Part shown: positions 35,394-43,884 of the stretch, in pieces
Position numbering within the stretch: position 1 is the first letter of the stretch
Layout: every line of letters starts with the position of its first letter
Assembly: GCA_903930455.1 (NCBI GenBank)
Contig: CAIYYT010000103.1
Location: 1 to 53,459 of the forward strand
Length of the DNA stretch: 53,459 bases
Source: an uncultured bacterium
Lineage (GTDB): Bacteria; Zixibacteria; MSB-5A5; CAIYYT01
Direction of reading: 5' to 3'
Notes under the pieces: model-generated
Seen by the model: the letters and a program-made list of their open reading frames with translations, nothing else
What the model was told of the DNA's origin: nothing
Database searches by the model: none
Program-made: the position numbers and the translations under genes

Positions 35394-38300
35394 GTGAAAA
35401 CATTAAGAATCCTCGCCAGTCTAGCTCTCTACTTGGCACTCATCACCCAGGCTGCTCATGCTGCCGGTGGAGCGCATCCTTGGAGCGATTCGCTAAAGGC
35501 GCAAGCGCTCTTTAGCGGGCCTTCTCTGCAGGAAGTGTTGAACGGTCTCGGTTACTCAATCAATGTAGCGAGCGACGAGGTACCTTTGCAAGTGTTTGCC
35601 CCACCATCAAATGGAACATCGGGTGAAGCGACGCTGAAGTACAAGAACTCGTCCTCCAATGCCAACTTCGGCTGGTATTCCAAAGGCACGCCAGCGAACA
35701 AGACGCAGTTGCTTGCTGCGAGTGATTCGGTTGGTTCGCATGCGAATATCACGATACCGGCTGGTGATTCTATTGGTTTTTACCTTGGACCAACGCTTTA
35801 TGACGACATTTGGTACACCCAGACCGTTTTGAACTGGGATGTCTACAGGCATATCAAAGTGTTCTCCACTGGTTCGCCTAACAAGTACGTTGTCGCATGG
35901 GAGGATCTCCCCGACGGTGGCGATCAGGACTTCCAGGACTGCATCCTTGAAGTCCATCTTCAGGATCCTAACGAGTTGTTTCTGACTTTCGAGGGTTCGA
36001 ACAACATCTCAGTCTGTAATCCCGACTCAATCTGTTTCCTAATTCATGCGGCCAATGGCATCGGCAATCTGACTCTTTCCAAGATGGTCAACAGTGTGCC
36101 ACAGGCGCTCGCTACGGGCCCGTCTCCACTGACCTATCGCTACTGCTTCCTGCCAACTTCCTACGCCATTACCGATTACCGCTTCATTTTCCGTTTGAAT
36201 GATCAGGCATCCAATCAGATACTCGACACATTCGATATTCATCTCGCGTTTCAGAATATGCCGGTACTCACGGTTGATCCCGACTTCATTGATACCCTGA
36301 TCTGCAGGCGCGACACGATCTGCTTCGATGTCGTTTCGGCAGTTGATCCGGATGGTGACCCAATTAAGTATAGCCTTCTATCGGGGCCTGGCGTCATTGA
36401 TTCACTTACCGGTAGGATTTGCTTCCTACCCAATGATGCGGACTCGGTCGATTATCAGTTTATCGTAATGGCTTCCGATCCTTGCTGTTATTCGTTGCCG
36501 CTTCCCAGGACGCAGTTGCCTTGCCCGCGAGACACAATTACCTACCGAGTGTTGCTGCATAAGCCACCCGTGATTGTCTCAATACCCGACACGACCATGA
36601 GGCTCTGCAAACTTGACCCAGTTTGTTTCCCGGTGTCCGCTGCCACCCCGAGCGGGGTGCAGGTACCGGTTATCAAGGACTGCGGTCCGGGCACTATCGC
36701 CAATGGTCAACTCTGTTTCACTCCGACTGCCGCTGGCTTGTATACCTTCTGCTTCTACGTTAATGACGATTGCGGCGGAGTTGTGCGTGACACTGCTAAG
36801 ATTACTATCACTCTGAATAATCCGCCGGTTGCCAATGCCGGCAGAGACTCGTCACTCTCCCAGTGCGCACCGGCACCGATCTGCTGGCCTGCAAGCTGCA
36901 GCGACCCGGACGGCAATTTGCAATCCTGCACTCTGCTTTCCGGTCCCGGCACCTACAACGGTTCGCAGATCTGTTTTACGCCGACCGGCACAGGTATCTA
37001 CACTTTCATTCTGAAAGCCACCGATTTGTGCGGCGAGACTGATGTCGATACGGCTATTATCACTGTTCACGTTGGTCATCCACCAGTGGCTTTAGTCCGC
37101 GATACAACGGCAACTCTTTGCACGGCGACCCAAATCTGTTTGCCGGCATCATGTAGCGATCCCGACAACGATTTGGCCTCATGTACGCTGTTATCCGGTC
37201 CCGGCGTTTATAGCGGCACAGCCATCTGTTTCACTCCGACTATCTCCGGCACGTACCAGTTTATCCTGAAAGCTACCGACGCTTGTGGGCTCATGGCGTA
37301 TGACACAGGCACTGCGATTGTCCACATCAACAGTCGTCCCGACGTCGTTGCCGGCGGTGGTAGCTTCACTCTCTGCCGTCCGGAATCGATCTGTGTAGCG
37401 ATTAGCGCCTCTGATCCTGATAATGACAACCTGACTTTCACCACCACGATGGGCAAGGTTGTGGGAAACAGCATCTGCCTCTGGTCCGGTGGTGAGGGAA
37501 GACGGCAGCTGGCGTACAATGTTATCGCTACTGATCCATGCGGCGCCAAGGATACAGCACTTTATCTGGTGAACGTCCTTGTCAACATGGTACCGATTAT
37601 TCAAGTACCGACACCGACTACACGGACCATGTGTGATCCTACGCAGCTCTGCTTCACTGTCACCGCTGTTGACTCTATTATGGGAAAACTAACTTACTCG
37701 ATACTTACCGGCCCCGGCACGATCAACGCTAACACCGGCCAGGTTTGTTTCACACCGACAAGTTCGGCCACCTACAATTGGCAGATTGTCGTCACCGACA
37801 GTTGCGGCAAGGCTGACACCGGCAGTGTTGACTGGCAGGTTGGTTTCATTCCTGAACCGAGTGCGGTCGTCGTACCGCTGGCAGGTGATACCGTCGTCTG
37901 TTTCGGCGATACCATTGGCTCTCTATGCAAGACCGTGACTTACACCGACCCCACGCAAAGCACTACGATCACCGTAGTCCCGAGCGATCCCGGCATCTCC
38001 TGGTCGTTCGGTTACAGCAACGGCAGCGGACAACTCTGTTTTACGCCGCGAGTGGATGTCACAAAGACATACGACTTTACGTTCAATCGCGTAAACGAGT
38101 GCAATGATACTTCTACGAGCATCTATAGCTATGGGGTCAAGTACGACCGGTGCGATTCCGCTTGCATGATCATTTCCCTTGAACAGACCACCTGCATCAA
38201 TATCGGATCGCTTACGCCGGTCAGAATTTCGCTCACCAACGGCAAGATTCCAATCGGCGGTTTTGATCTGCTGATTCAATATGACGTCTCAGCTTTCACC

Positions 38301-39647
38301 TTCGTGTCGGCATCTCTGGGAGCGGCAATCAACGGGTGGGAGTACTTCACCTACCGGCTTGGCCCATTTGGTAATTGTGGTTCCAGTTGTCCTTCAGGAT
38401 TGGTCAGGTTTGTAGCTCTGGCCGACGCCAACAATGGCGCCAGCCATCCTCCTGTCGGTCAATTTGATCCTGATGGCGTGATTGTGGCTATGACGTTTCG
38501 TGTAACGTCGAACGCCACCTATGAAGGAATGGTCTTTCCCTTGAGTTTCTACTGGTATGACTGCGGTGACAACGGCATCTCGTCGGTCAGTGGTGATACA
38601 CTGATAGTCGATAGGAGCGTCTATAACACTGAGGCGATTCTCTGGGATGAGTTTGATGAGGTTGGCTTCCCGGAATCTAATCGTATCGACGGTGTCGGCG
38701 CGCCTGATACATGCCTCGTCGGAAACAAGAAGACTCCGTTGCGTTGTGTCGAATTCCACAATGGCTCGATCTGCATTATCAATGCCGACTCGATTGACGC
38801 GCGCGGTGATCTGAATCTTAACGGCGCTGCCAACGAAATTGCGGACGCAGTGCTTTACACCAATTACTTCCTCAGGGGAATCTCGGTCTTCACGATCTCC
38901 GTCGCCGGGCAAAAGGCAGCCTCAGATGTCAATAACGACGGCCGCACGTTGACAGTTGGCGATCTCGTCTACTTGCTTCGCATTCTCACTGGCGACGCCG
39001 AGCCGATCCCGAAGCTGTCTCCGTATGCTGATCAGATTGACTTCACGATGAAGGAAGCCGACGGCGCGACCACCCTGCAGGTCGAAAGCCCGACGCAGAT
39101 CGGTGGCCTCTATTTGCAGTTCAAGACTACGGGCAATTCGGCGGCCGAAATCACTAGAGATCCTGCTCTTGCCGATATGGAAATCCAGACAGCGAGTGAA
39201 GGCGATCAAACGAACGTCATCATCTACTCGAATCGGAAGGGGGCGGTGATTCCTGCGGGTGTCAACACTCTGCTGACCATTCCCGGCTCCTGCGAGATTG
39301 TGCGCTTGGAAGCGAGCGATTACTATGGCAATATGCTGGTATCTCGGATTACTACGACATCCAGTGTACCGTCACACTTCGTGATTGGTCAGAACTATCC
39401 GAACCCGTTCAACCCGACGACGACTATCAACTTCTCGCTGCCAACGCCGACCGCTTGGACTCTCAGCGTAATCAACGTCAGTGGTCAGGTTGTCAAGCGC
39501 TATACTGGCGCGGCGGGAATCGGCTCCGTAACCGTCACCTGGGATGCCACCGATCAGGATGGACAAGCGGTTGCTACCGGTGTCTACTTCTATCGCCTTG
39601 ATGCCGGAGACTTCAGCGAAACCAGGAAAATGGTGTTGATGAAATGA
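35394..39647 (+). CDS. Giant secreted protein: DUF4114-like, Ig-like repeats, cohesin-like, dockerin-like and C-terminal sorting domain
   Basis: 1417 residues starting at GTG with GGAG 7 nt upstream. Signal peptide (residues 1-24, ALITQAAHA). The DUF4114-like module (about 85-185) ends in the acidic DLPDGGDQDFQDC. About eight Ig-like repeats follow (about 200-920), with recurring SGPGTYNG, ICFTPT and SCSDPDG motifs and conserved cysteines. A cohesin-like module spans ~922-1085, then dockerin-like calcium loops (GDLNLNGAANEIADAV and SDVNNDGRTLTVGDLV, ~1132-1200). The end (from QNYPNPFNPTTTINFS) is a FlgD/Por-type sorting domain. Function is probably surface adhesion or scaffold. A cohesin and a dockerin in one chain is unusual and raises the possibility of self-assembly. 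Confidence 0.8.
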   Translation: MKTLRILASLALYLALITQAAHAAGGAHPWSDSLKAQALFSGPSLQEVLNGLGYSINVASDEVPLQVFAPPSNGTSGEATLKYKNSSSNANFGWYSKGTPANKTQLLAASDSVGSHANITIPAGDSIGFYLGPTLYDDIWYTQTVLNWDVYRHIKVFSTGSPNKYVVAWEDLPDGGDQDFQDCILEVHLQDPNELFLTFEGSNNISVCNPDSICFLIHAANGIGNLTLSKMVNSVPQALATGPSPLTYRYCFLPTSYAITDYRFIFRLNDQASNQILDTFDIHLAFQNMPVLTVDPDFIDTLICRRDTICFDVVSAVDPDGDPIKYSLLSGPGVIDSLTGRICFLPNDADSVDYQFIVMASDPCCYSLPLPRTQLPCPRDTITYRVLLHKPPVIVSIPDTTMRLCKLDPVCFPVSAATPSGVQVPVIKDCGPGTIANGQLCFTPTAAGLYTFCFYVNDDCGGVVRDTAKITITLNNPPVANAGRDSSLSQCAPAPICWPASCSDPDGNLQSCTLLSGPGTYNGSQICFTPTGTGIYTFILKATDLCGETDVDTAIITVHVGHPPVALVRDTTATLCTATQICLPASCSDPDNDLASCTLLSGPGVYSGTAICFTPTISGTYQFILKATDACGLMAYDTGTAIVHINSRPDVVAGGGSFTLCRPESICVAISASDPDNDNLTFTTTMGKVVGNSICLWSGGEGRRQLAYNVIATDPCGAKDTALYLVNVLVNMVPIIQVPTPTTRTMCDPTQLCFTVTAVDSIMGKLTYSILTGPGTINANTGQVCFTPTSSATYNWQIVVTDSCGKADTGSVDWQVGFIPEPSAVVVPLAGDTVVCFGDTIGSLCKTVTYTDPTQSTTITVVPSDPGISWSFGYSNGSGQLCFTPRVDVTKTYDFTFNRVNECNDTSTSIYSYGVKYDRCDSACMIISLEQTTCINIGSLTPVRISLTNGKIPIGGFDLLIQYDVSAFTFVSASLGAAINGWEYFTYRLGPFGNCGSSCPSGLVRFVALADANNGASHPPVGQFDPDGVIVAMTFRVTSNATYEGMVFPLSFYWYDCGDNGISSVSGDTLIVDRSVYNTEAILWDEFDEVGFPESNRIDGVGAPDTCLVGNKKTPLRCVEFHNGSICIINADSIDARGDLNLNGAANEIADAVLYTNYFLRGISVFTISVAGQKAASDVNNDGRTLTVGDLVYLLRILTGDAEPIPKLSPYADQIDFTMKEADGATTLQVESPTQIGGLYLQFKTTGNSAAEITRDPALADMEIQTASEGDQTNVIIYSNRKGAVIPAGVNTLLTIPGSCEIVRLEASDYYGNMLVSRITTTSSVPSHFVIGQNYPNPFNPTTTINFSLPTPTAWTLSVINVSGQVVKRYTGAAGIGSVTVTWDATDQDGQAVATGVYFYRLDAGDFSETRKMVLMK

Positions 39648-39681
39648 TGTTCAGGGTGTAACTTACAGCACGATAATCATT

Positions 39682-39715
39682 ACGGCGCCGATCCACTTCG
39701 GCGCCGTTTCTTTTT
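39682..39715 (+). terminator. Rho-independent terminator
   Basis: ACGGCGCCGA and its complement with a 6-nt loop, followed by TTCTTTTT. It lies 34 bp after the giant protein's stop. Confidence 0.9.
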
Positions 39716-40110
39716 GCATCAGTCGTCCGGGCGGTATCCCTATAGGTGCTCCAAAATTCTCAATCTCTCTACGCCCGACTTCGTTCATCACGTATTCCCG
39801 ATAGTTGGAGAGAGGACTTTCTCTACCGGAACTGTCAATCTTTCTATAGTCACTGTCGATAGATCATTAGAGGATAATGGGGTAGAAGCAATCCTCAATA
39901 AGGGGCTTTCAATGCAGAACAGATCTAGAAGAAGAGAACGAGCGTCTCCCCCGCGAGACCATCTGATGCCGCGAACGACCGATTACTTCATAGAGATAGT
40001 CCTGCCTGTGCGCCATATCGGTTCCGGCAAGTTAAGAGACGCTTCGCAAGGCGTCATCAAGATGGGGGCAACAGTTTCTTTCACAGCATACATGGCTGGA
40101 GGAGTTGGCT
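39716..40110. other. Intergenic region, no gene recognised
   Basis: One 141-codon open frame crosses the region but has no domain signature, no ribosome site and runs into the response-regulator gene, so I do not call it. No promoter stands out. Confidence 0.5.
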
Positions 40111-40563
40111 ATGCTAAACAAGACAATACTCTTAGTTGAGGACAACCCGGACGATGTGACGCTGACACTGCGTGCATTCAAACAACATAACGTCCAAAAT
40201 GAAGTGGTGGTGGCGCGTGACGGCATGGAGGCCCTTGATTTCCTATTTGGCATGGGTGCCTACGCGAACCGTGATGGTGAGAGCATGCCGCAGTTGATTT
40301 TGCTGGATCTGAAGCTGCCCAAAATCGACGGCATGGAAGTACTGCGGCGCGTCCGCGCTGACAAGCGCACATGTCTGTTGCCGGTCGTGATCCTGACTAC
40401 CTCGCGTGAAGAGCAGGACCTGACAGATAGCTACACTCTGGGCGCCAACAGTTACATCTGCAAGCCGGTCGATTTCGAACAATTTATCGAAGCTGTGCGG
40501 CAACTCAATCTCTATTGGTTGGTCTTGAATGAGACTCCTACACACAATGGGATATTGGTATGA
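40111..40563 (+). CDS. Single-domain response regulator, Rcp1-like
   Basis: A 150-residue receiver protein of the cyanobacterial-phytochrome Rcp1 type, with the acidic pair in LLVEDNPDD, phospho-acceptor Asp66 in LILLDLKLPKIDGMEVL and Lys118 in YICKPVDF. The C-terminal tail after the receiver (about residue 130) has no DNA-binding domain, so signalling is by protein contact. GGAGGAG lies 6 nt before the chosen ATG. The stop overlaps the next start (ATGA), coupling it to the REC-histidine kinase. In such pairs the response regulator often feeds the neighbouring kinase (inferred). Confidence 0.87.
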   Translation: MLNKTILLVEDNPDDVTLTLRAFKQHNVQNEVVVARDGMEALDFLFGMGAYANRDGESMPQLILLDLKLPKIDGMEVLRRVRADKRTCLLPVVILTTSREEQDLTDSYTLGANSYICKPVDFEQFIEAVRQLNLYWLVLNETPTHNGILV

Positions 40564-41708
40564 GCCAGAAACTCTCCGTGTTAATCGTAGAGGATTCGGA
40601 AAGCGACGCTGCTCTGTTGGTCAGACAGCTCGAGCGCGCCGGTGGATATGAAGTGTATCACGAGCGCGTCGAGACTGCCGACTGCATGCGAAAGGTGCTC
40701 CAGCAAGGATCGTGGGATGTAATTCTCTCAGACTACAAAATGCCTCAATTCAGCGCGCCGTTAGCTCTCGACGTGCTGAAAGAGTCTGAACTCGATCTGC
40801 CCTTTATCGTTGTCTCCGGCAGTATTGGTGAAGAAATCGCCGTGGCCACCATGAAAGCGGGTTCGCATGACTACGTAATGAAAGACCATATGGCTCGCCT
40901 GGTTCCAGCCATAGAGAGGGAACTGCGCGAGGCACGGATGCGCGCTTCACACCGTGAGGCCGAGAAACGCCTGCGGGTAACTGAGCGTCTTCGCGCTGTC
41001 GGAGAAATGGCAGCGTCGATTATTCATGATCTCAAGACGCCGATGCAGGCGGTCTTGACCGCTACGGAAGTGCTCTCGCAACATGACTTGCCCGGCGAAA
41101 TGCGTGCCAACCACTGTCGCGATATCAACGAACAGGTGCGGAGGATGGTTTCTTTAACGCAGCAAGTACTCGAATTTGTCAAGGGCGAGATCAGAATCAG
41201 CGCGAGCATGATTGATCTGATTCGCTTTTGCGATGACACCGTCAATTCGTTCAGAGCTACTCTTTCGGGCACCAGTGTCACCGTGAACTTCTCGTACATG
41301 CTGAACGGGGGCGTGTCGCCGTCGGTGATTCTTGACTCGGAGAAAATCTGGCGCGTGCTCATCAATCTGATGAATAACGCCCGAGATGCCTTGCAGTACG
41401 GGGGTGAGATTAACGTCCGACTGATGATGAACCGCGAGATCATTCGCTTGGAGGTGGCAGACAACGGGCAAGGTATACCGGAGATGATACGCAACCGGAT
41501 CTTCGAACCCTTCGTCAGCGAGGGTGGGATTAAGGGTACCGGTTTAGGGCTGGCAATCGTGCAGCAAATAGTGAAGGCACATGGGGGTACGGTGACCTTT
41601 GAAACGGCAGAAGGCAAGGGAACGACATTTATCGTTACGTTGCCGCGTGTGGCGTTGAAGTCGGCGAATCACACGCCGATTGATGTCGTGCATGCATTGC
41701 AGGGTTGA
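40560..41708 (+). CDS. Receiver-histidine kinase protein
   Basis: A 382-residue protein with an N-terminal receiver domain (phospho-Asp58 in VILSDYKMP, plus MKDH), then a histidine kinase. The phosphorylated His156 is in IIHDLKTPMQAV. The ATP domain has NLMNNARDAL (N box), DNGQGIPE (G1), FEPFVS (F box) and GTGLGLAIV (G2). The order REC-HK without an obvious PAS or transmembrane sensor suggests input arrives by phosphotransfer, possibly from the preceding response regulator. The downstream neighbour at 42193, on the other strand, is a PEP-CTERM protein, but a link is not shown. Confidence 0.87.
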   Translation: MSQKLSVLIVEDSESDAALLVRQLERAGGYEVYHERVETADCMRKVLQQGSWDVILSDYKMPQFSAPLALDVLKESELDLPFIVVSGSIGEEIAVATMKAGSHDYVMKDHMARLVPAIERELREARMRASHREAEKRLRVTERLRAVGEMAASIIHDLKTPMQAVLTATEVLSQHDLPGEMRANHCRDINEQVRRMVSLTQQVLEFVKGEIRISASMIDLIRFCDDTVNSFRATLSGTSVTVNFSYMLNGGVSPSVILDSEKIWRVLINLMNNARDALQYGGEINVRLMMNREIIRLEVADNGQGIPEMIRNRIFEPFVSEGGIKGTGLGLAIVQQIVKAHGGTVTFETAEGKGTTFIVTLPRVALKSANHTPIDVVHALQG

Positions 41709-41830
41709 GCGGGGGCACCACACCTGACGGCTTGCCGTACCCTTTTCTTTTCTCAATAGTCTTTCCCTTTCCAATTTGGTCGGTCGAAGTGGTAACTCTG
41801 GGTTAGCGACGCCCATCGCTTCGTTCCGTT

Positions 41831-42111
41831 ATGGAACTGTTGAAAAACTTCTGTGTGTGTCATTCTGGAGAGCGCGAAGCGCGGCGAAGAGTCTCCGATT
41901 TGTTGCATTATGGGAGTGTTGAAAAACCTCGGAATTGGCATTGCGAGGAGTCAGGGTGGGTGAGAGAGAGAAGGGGCAATGACGACGAAGCAATCTGCGC
42001 GCCTGCAGCGGAAGAGCGCAAATCAAGATTGCTTCGTCGTGTTCCACATCCCGCATCACCTCTCCGAACTCCTCACAATGACACGGTCTGGGTTTCTTCA
42101 ACAGTCCCCAT
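41831..42111. repeat. Composite inverted repeat of the CHCEERSDEAI type
   Basis: ACGACGAAGCAATCT (41982-41996) is matched by its exact complement at 42026-42040. Outside this, GCATTGCGAGGAGT pairs imperfectly with ACTCCTCACAATG, and the outer ends are three copies of an ATGGGGACTGTTGAA-like motif (41831, 41910 and inverted at 42097-42111). It closely resembles the interspersed element behind the spurious CHCEERSDEAI proteins in many draft genomes. I treat the open frames over it as non-coding. Confidence 0.8.
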
Positions 42112-42129
42112 AAGACCCAAAATAAATAG

Positions 42130-42157
42130 ACCGCATCCGTTTGTACGGATGCGGTCC
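42130..42157 (-). terminator. Terminator of the PEP-CTERM gene
   Basis: An 11-bp stem (GACCGCATCCG) with 6-nt loop, 36 bp past the minus-strand stop. On the minus strand it is followed by TATTTATTTT. Could act in both directions. Confidence 0.65.
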
Positions 42158-42192
42158 ATTTCTTGTTCTCTAGGTCGTTCTACGGAACGTTC

Positions 42193-42969
42193 TTATTTGC
42201 GACGACGCAGCGACGCGCCGAGACCCAGCAGACCCATGCCCAGAAGAATCATCGAGCCCGGTTCAGGAACCACGCCGTAAGTCTTCTCAAGCAAATCGTT
42301 GCCACATTCCATCGTGGTGTGGAAGGTGATCGATGACTGGGACGTCAGGTCAGTGCCCAGCAGCGAACGGGAAATCTTGTATTCCTTGATGTAGGTGTCA
42401 CCATCGCCCGGGGTCAGATAACCAGACTCAAGGCCGGCGTACAGTGTGGAGGTCTCGGCAATATTGCCCAAGAGGCTGGAACCGGCGTTGATGTCGAAAG
42501 CGCCGACCTCGTTTGTGATGATCGGATCTAAACTGCCGTAACCACCTGGGACTGATGGGATGAAGTTCCAGTTGCTTGAATCCCCAACAGCGTAAAGCTT
42601 TGAATTTGAAACGTCAACAGCATAGTCGTACTTATTGGCACCGAAACCGAAGAACAGATCGCCTTCCGCATAGGTATTAATCGATGCGCCGAACGACGCC
42701 GTTACGGAAACGTAAAGATAGTCGTTGTCGTACGCAAAGTTCAGTCCTTCAAGGTCGTACTTCTCGCCACCTTCATTGCTATGACCCGGGGATGGCAAAT
42801 AGCCGATACCATACGGATACATTATCGGAGAGGTGTTGTTGTTACCGTCGAAGACCGAACTGCCGAAATCGTAGTAGCCAGGTGACCATGTCACAGTCAC
42901 ACCGTATGCGGGATTGACTAGGAGCGCTACGGCCACTGTCAGCAGAAGCGTGAATAAGAGTTTCTTCAT
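42193..42969 (-). CDS. PEP-CTERM sorting domain-containing secreted protein
   Basis: A 258-residue exported protein with a signal peptide (KKLLFTLLLTVAVALLVNPAYG). The C-terminus VVPEPGSMILLGMGLLGLG ends in a basic cluster RRRK (last 26 residues), the exosortase-recognised PEP-CTERM signal. The body (about 25-230) is an asymmetric beta-rich domain with YLYVSVTASF and a Cys in TMECGNDL. GGAGG precedes the ATG, and a perfect sigma-54 promoter lies just upstream. Longer in-frame starts reach into that promoter, so the short start is right. Predicted fate: cleaved or anchored by an exosortase, probably encoded outside this window, and associated with the EPS. Confidence 0.9.
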   Translation of the reverse strand: MKKLLFTLLLTVAVALLVNPAYGVTVTWSPGYYDFGSSVFDGNNNTSPIMYPYGIGYLPSPGHSNEGGEKYDLEGLNFAYDNDYLYVSVTASFGASINTYAEGDLFFGFGANKYDYAVDVSNSKLYAVGDSSNWNFIPSVPGGYGSLDPIITNEVGAFDINAGSSLLGNIAETSTLYAGLESGYLTPGDGDTYIKEYKISRSLLGTDLTSQSSITFHTTMECGNDLLEKTYGVVPEPGSMILLGMGLLGLGASLRRRK

Positions 42970-43012
42970 TCTTTCCTCCAAAAGGTTAAATCTATTCATC
43001 ACCTCTTGCTTA

Positions 43013-43028
43013 AGCAAACGCCGTGCCA
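43013..43028 (-). promoter_or_regulatory. Sigma-54 (RpoN) promoter of the PEP-CTERM gene
   Basis: On the minus strand the sequence reads TGGCACG, four bases, then TTGCT, a perfect match to the -24/-12 consensus (GG at -24 and GC at -12 separated by 10 nt). Transcription should start around 43002, giving a leader of ~33 nt with a Shine-Dalgarno before the ATG at 42969. PEP-CTERM genes in other bacteria are known to be under RpoN control with the PrsK/PrsR pair. Confidence 0.88.
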
Positions 43029-43232
43029 TATTGAGGCGGCTTTTCCGAAAGATAAGTGGTTGTCAATCAATAGACTGTCGAAGTCATTTGCTTCTACTGT
43101 TCTCGGCCGGCCACGACCGCGTTCTGGTTGTACAGCTTTTCGACATACTTGTTGACTCTCTTTAAGTCACATTATGTAAGCGATTGATATACAACGAACT
43201 AACTATTTACGGCGATGTCGAAATCGCTAACA

Positions 43233-43262
43233 AAAAAGGTCTCTGGAAACAGAGACCTTTTT
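43233..43262. terminator. Bidirectional rho-independent terminator
   Basis: A 13-bp stem AAAAAGGTCTCTG with a GAAA loop; A-run on one side, T-run on the other. It ends the minus-strand gene at 43287. The 42970-43286 spacer holds only this and the sigma-54 promoter. Confidence 0.85.
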
Positions 43263-43286
43263 CTTGCATTAGCTATTATCAGACAA

Positions 43287-43862
43287 CTACTTACATAATA
43301 TGGGTTGTCCGGCTGCTGACATTCTCACAACGCTGTACGCCGGGTGGATACCGCCCGTGCCATCAGGAATGACTCCATAGAGCGTGTTATTGGAGGCCCC
43401 GATAGTTGTCGTATCAACCATGATCTCGCAGACATCAATAGCCCTCTTAGTCCCAGAATCGACCGTGAAATAGAGCTTTGCAAGAGCGCCTTTCCCTTCG
43501 CCCAAAGGAGGGGTGCTGCCGGTGATATCTGCCAGAAGGCCGACCAAAACCTGCTGCAACGAGTCAATTGGAAGCACCGACTTGACAGCGAAGCCTTCAG
43601 CGCGACCTTTCCAACTCACTGAATCATAATGCATCTTGAAGTTCTTCCCTTTGACAATCAACGGGAAAGTCAGTGCAGCCAGTTTCTCGTCATTATCCCA
43701 ACCCAACTCAAAGACAAAATGATTGGGTTTCACTTGGCGCACAATAACTTCCGCCTTGTCCGCCTTTCCGTATGGGTCCTTCGGCTTATTTTGAGCCAGT
43801 AGCGTAACCGTAAACAGGACAATGAGAACCGAAGCGAAGACGATAAAGTGTTGCTTTTTCAT
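43287..43862 (-). CDS. Small secreted cohesin-like protein
   Basis: A 191-residue exported protein (signal peptide about 1-23, VLFTVTLLAQ). The mature part looks like a beta-sandwich of the cohesin type: FVFELGWDNDEKLAALTFPLIVKG, then GALAKLYFTVDSG and TIGASNNTLYGVIPDG. It is about 165 residues, one cohesin-like unit, with no sorting domain. GGGAGG precedes the ATG. It could partner with the dockerin-like module of the giant protein, but this is inference only. An alternative reading is an unrelated FCB-group surface domain. Confidence 0.6.
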   Translation of the reverse strand: MKKQHFIVFASVLIVLFTVTLLAQNKPKDPYGKADKAEVIVRQVKPNHFVFELGWDNDEKLAALTFPLIVKGKNFKMHYDSVSWKGRAEGFAVKSVLPIDSLQQVLVGLLADITGSTPPLGEGKGALAKLYFTVDSGTKRAIDVCEIMVDTTTIGASNNTLYGVIPDGTGGIHPAYSVVRMSAAGQPILCK

Positions 43863-43884
43863 TCATTTCCTCCCTGTAGCTAAG

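Noticed and set aside
39714-40139. 141-codon open frame between the terminator and the response regulator
   Set aside because: No domain, no ribosome site and it overlaps the start of the response-regulator gene.
41831-42280. Open frames over the nested inverted repeat
   Set aside because: They are translations of the CHCEERSDEAI-type repeat, a known source of spurious proteins.
42970-43029. Longer start for the PEP-CTERM protein (20 extra residues)
   Set aside because: It would begin inside the sigma-54 promoter, upstream of the expected transcription start.
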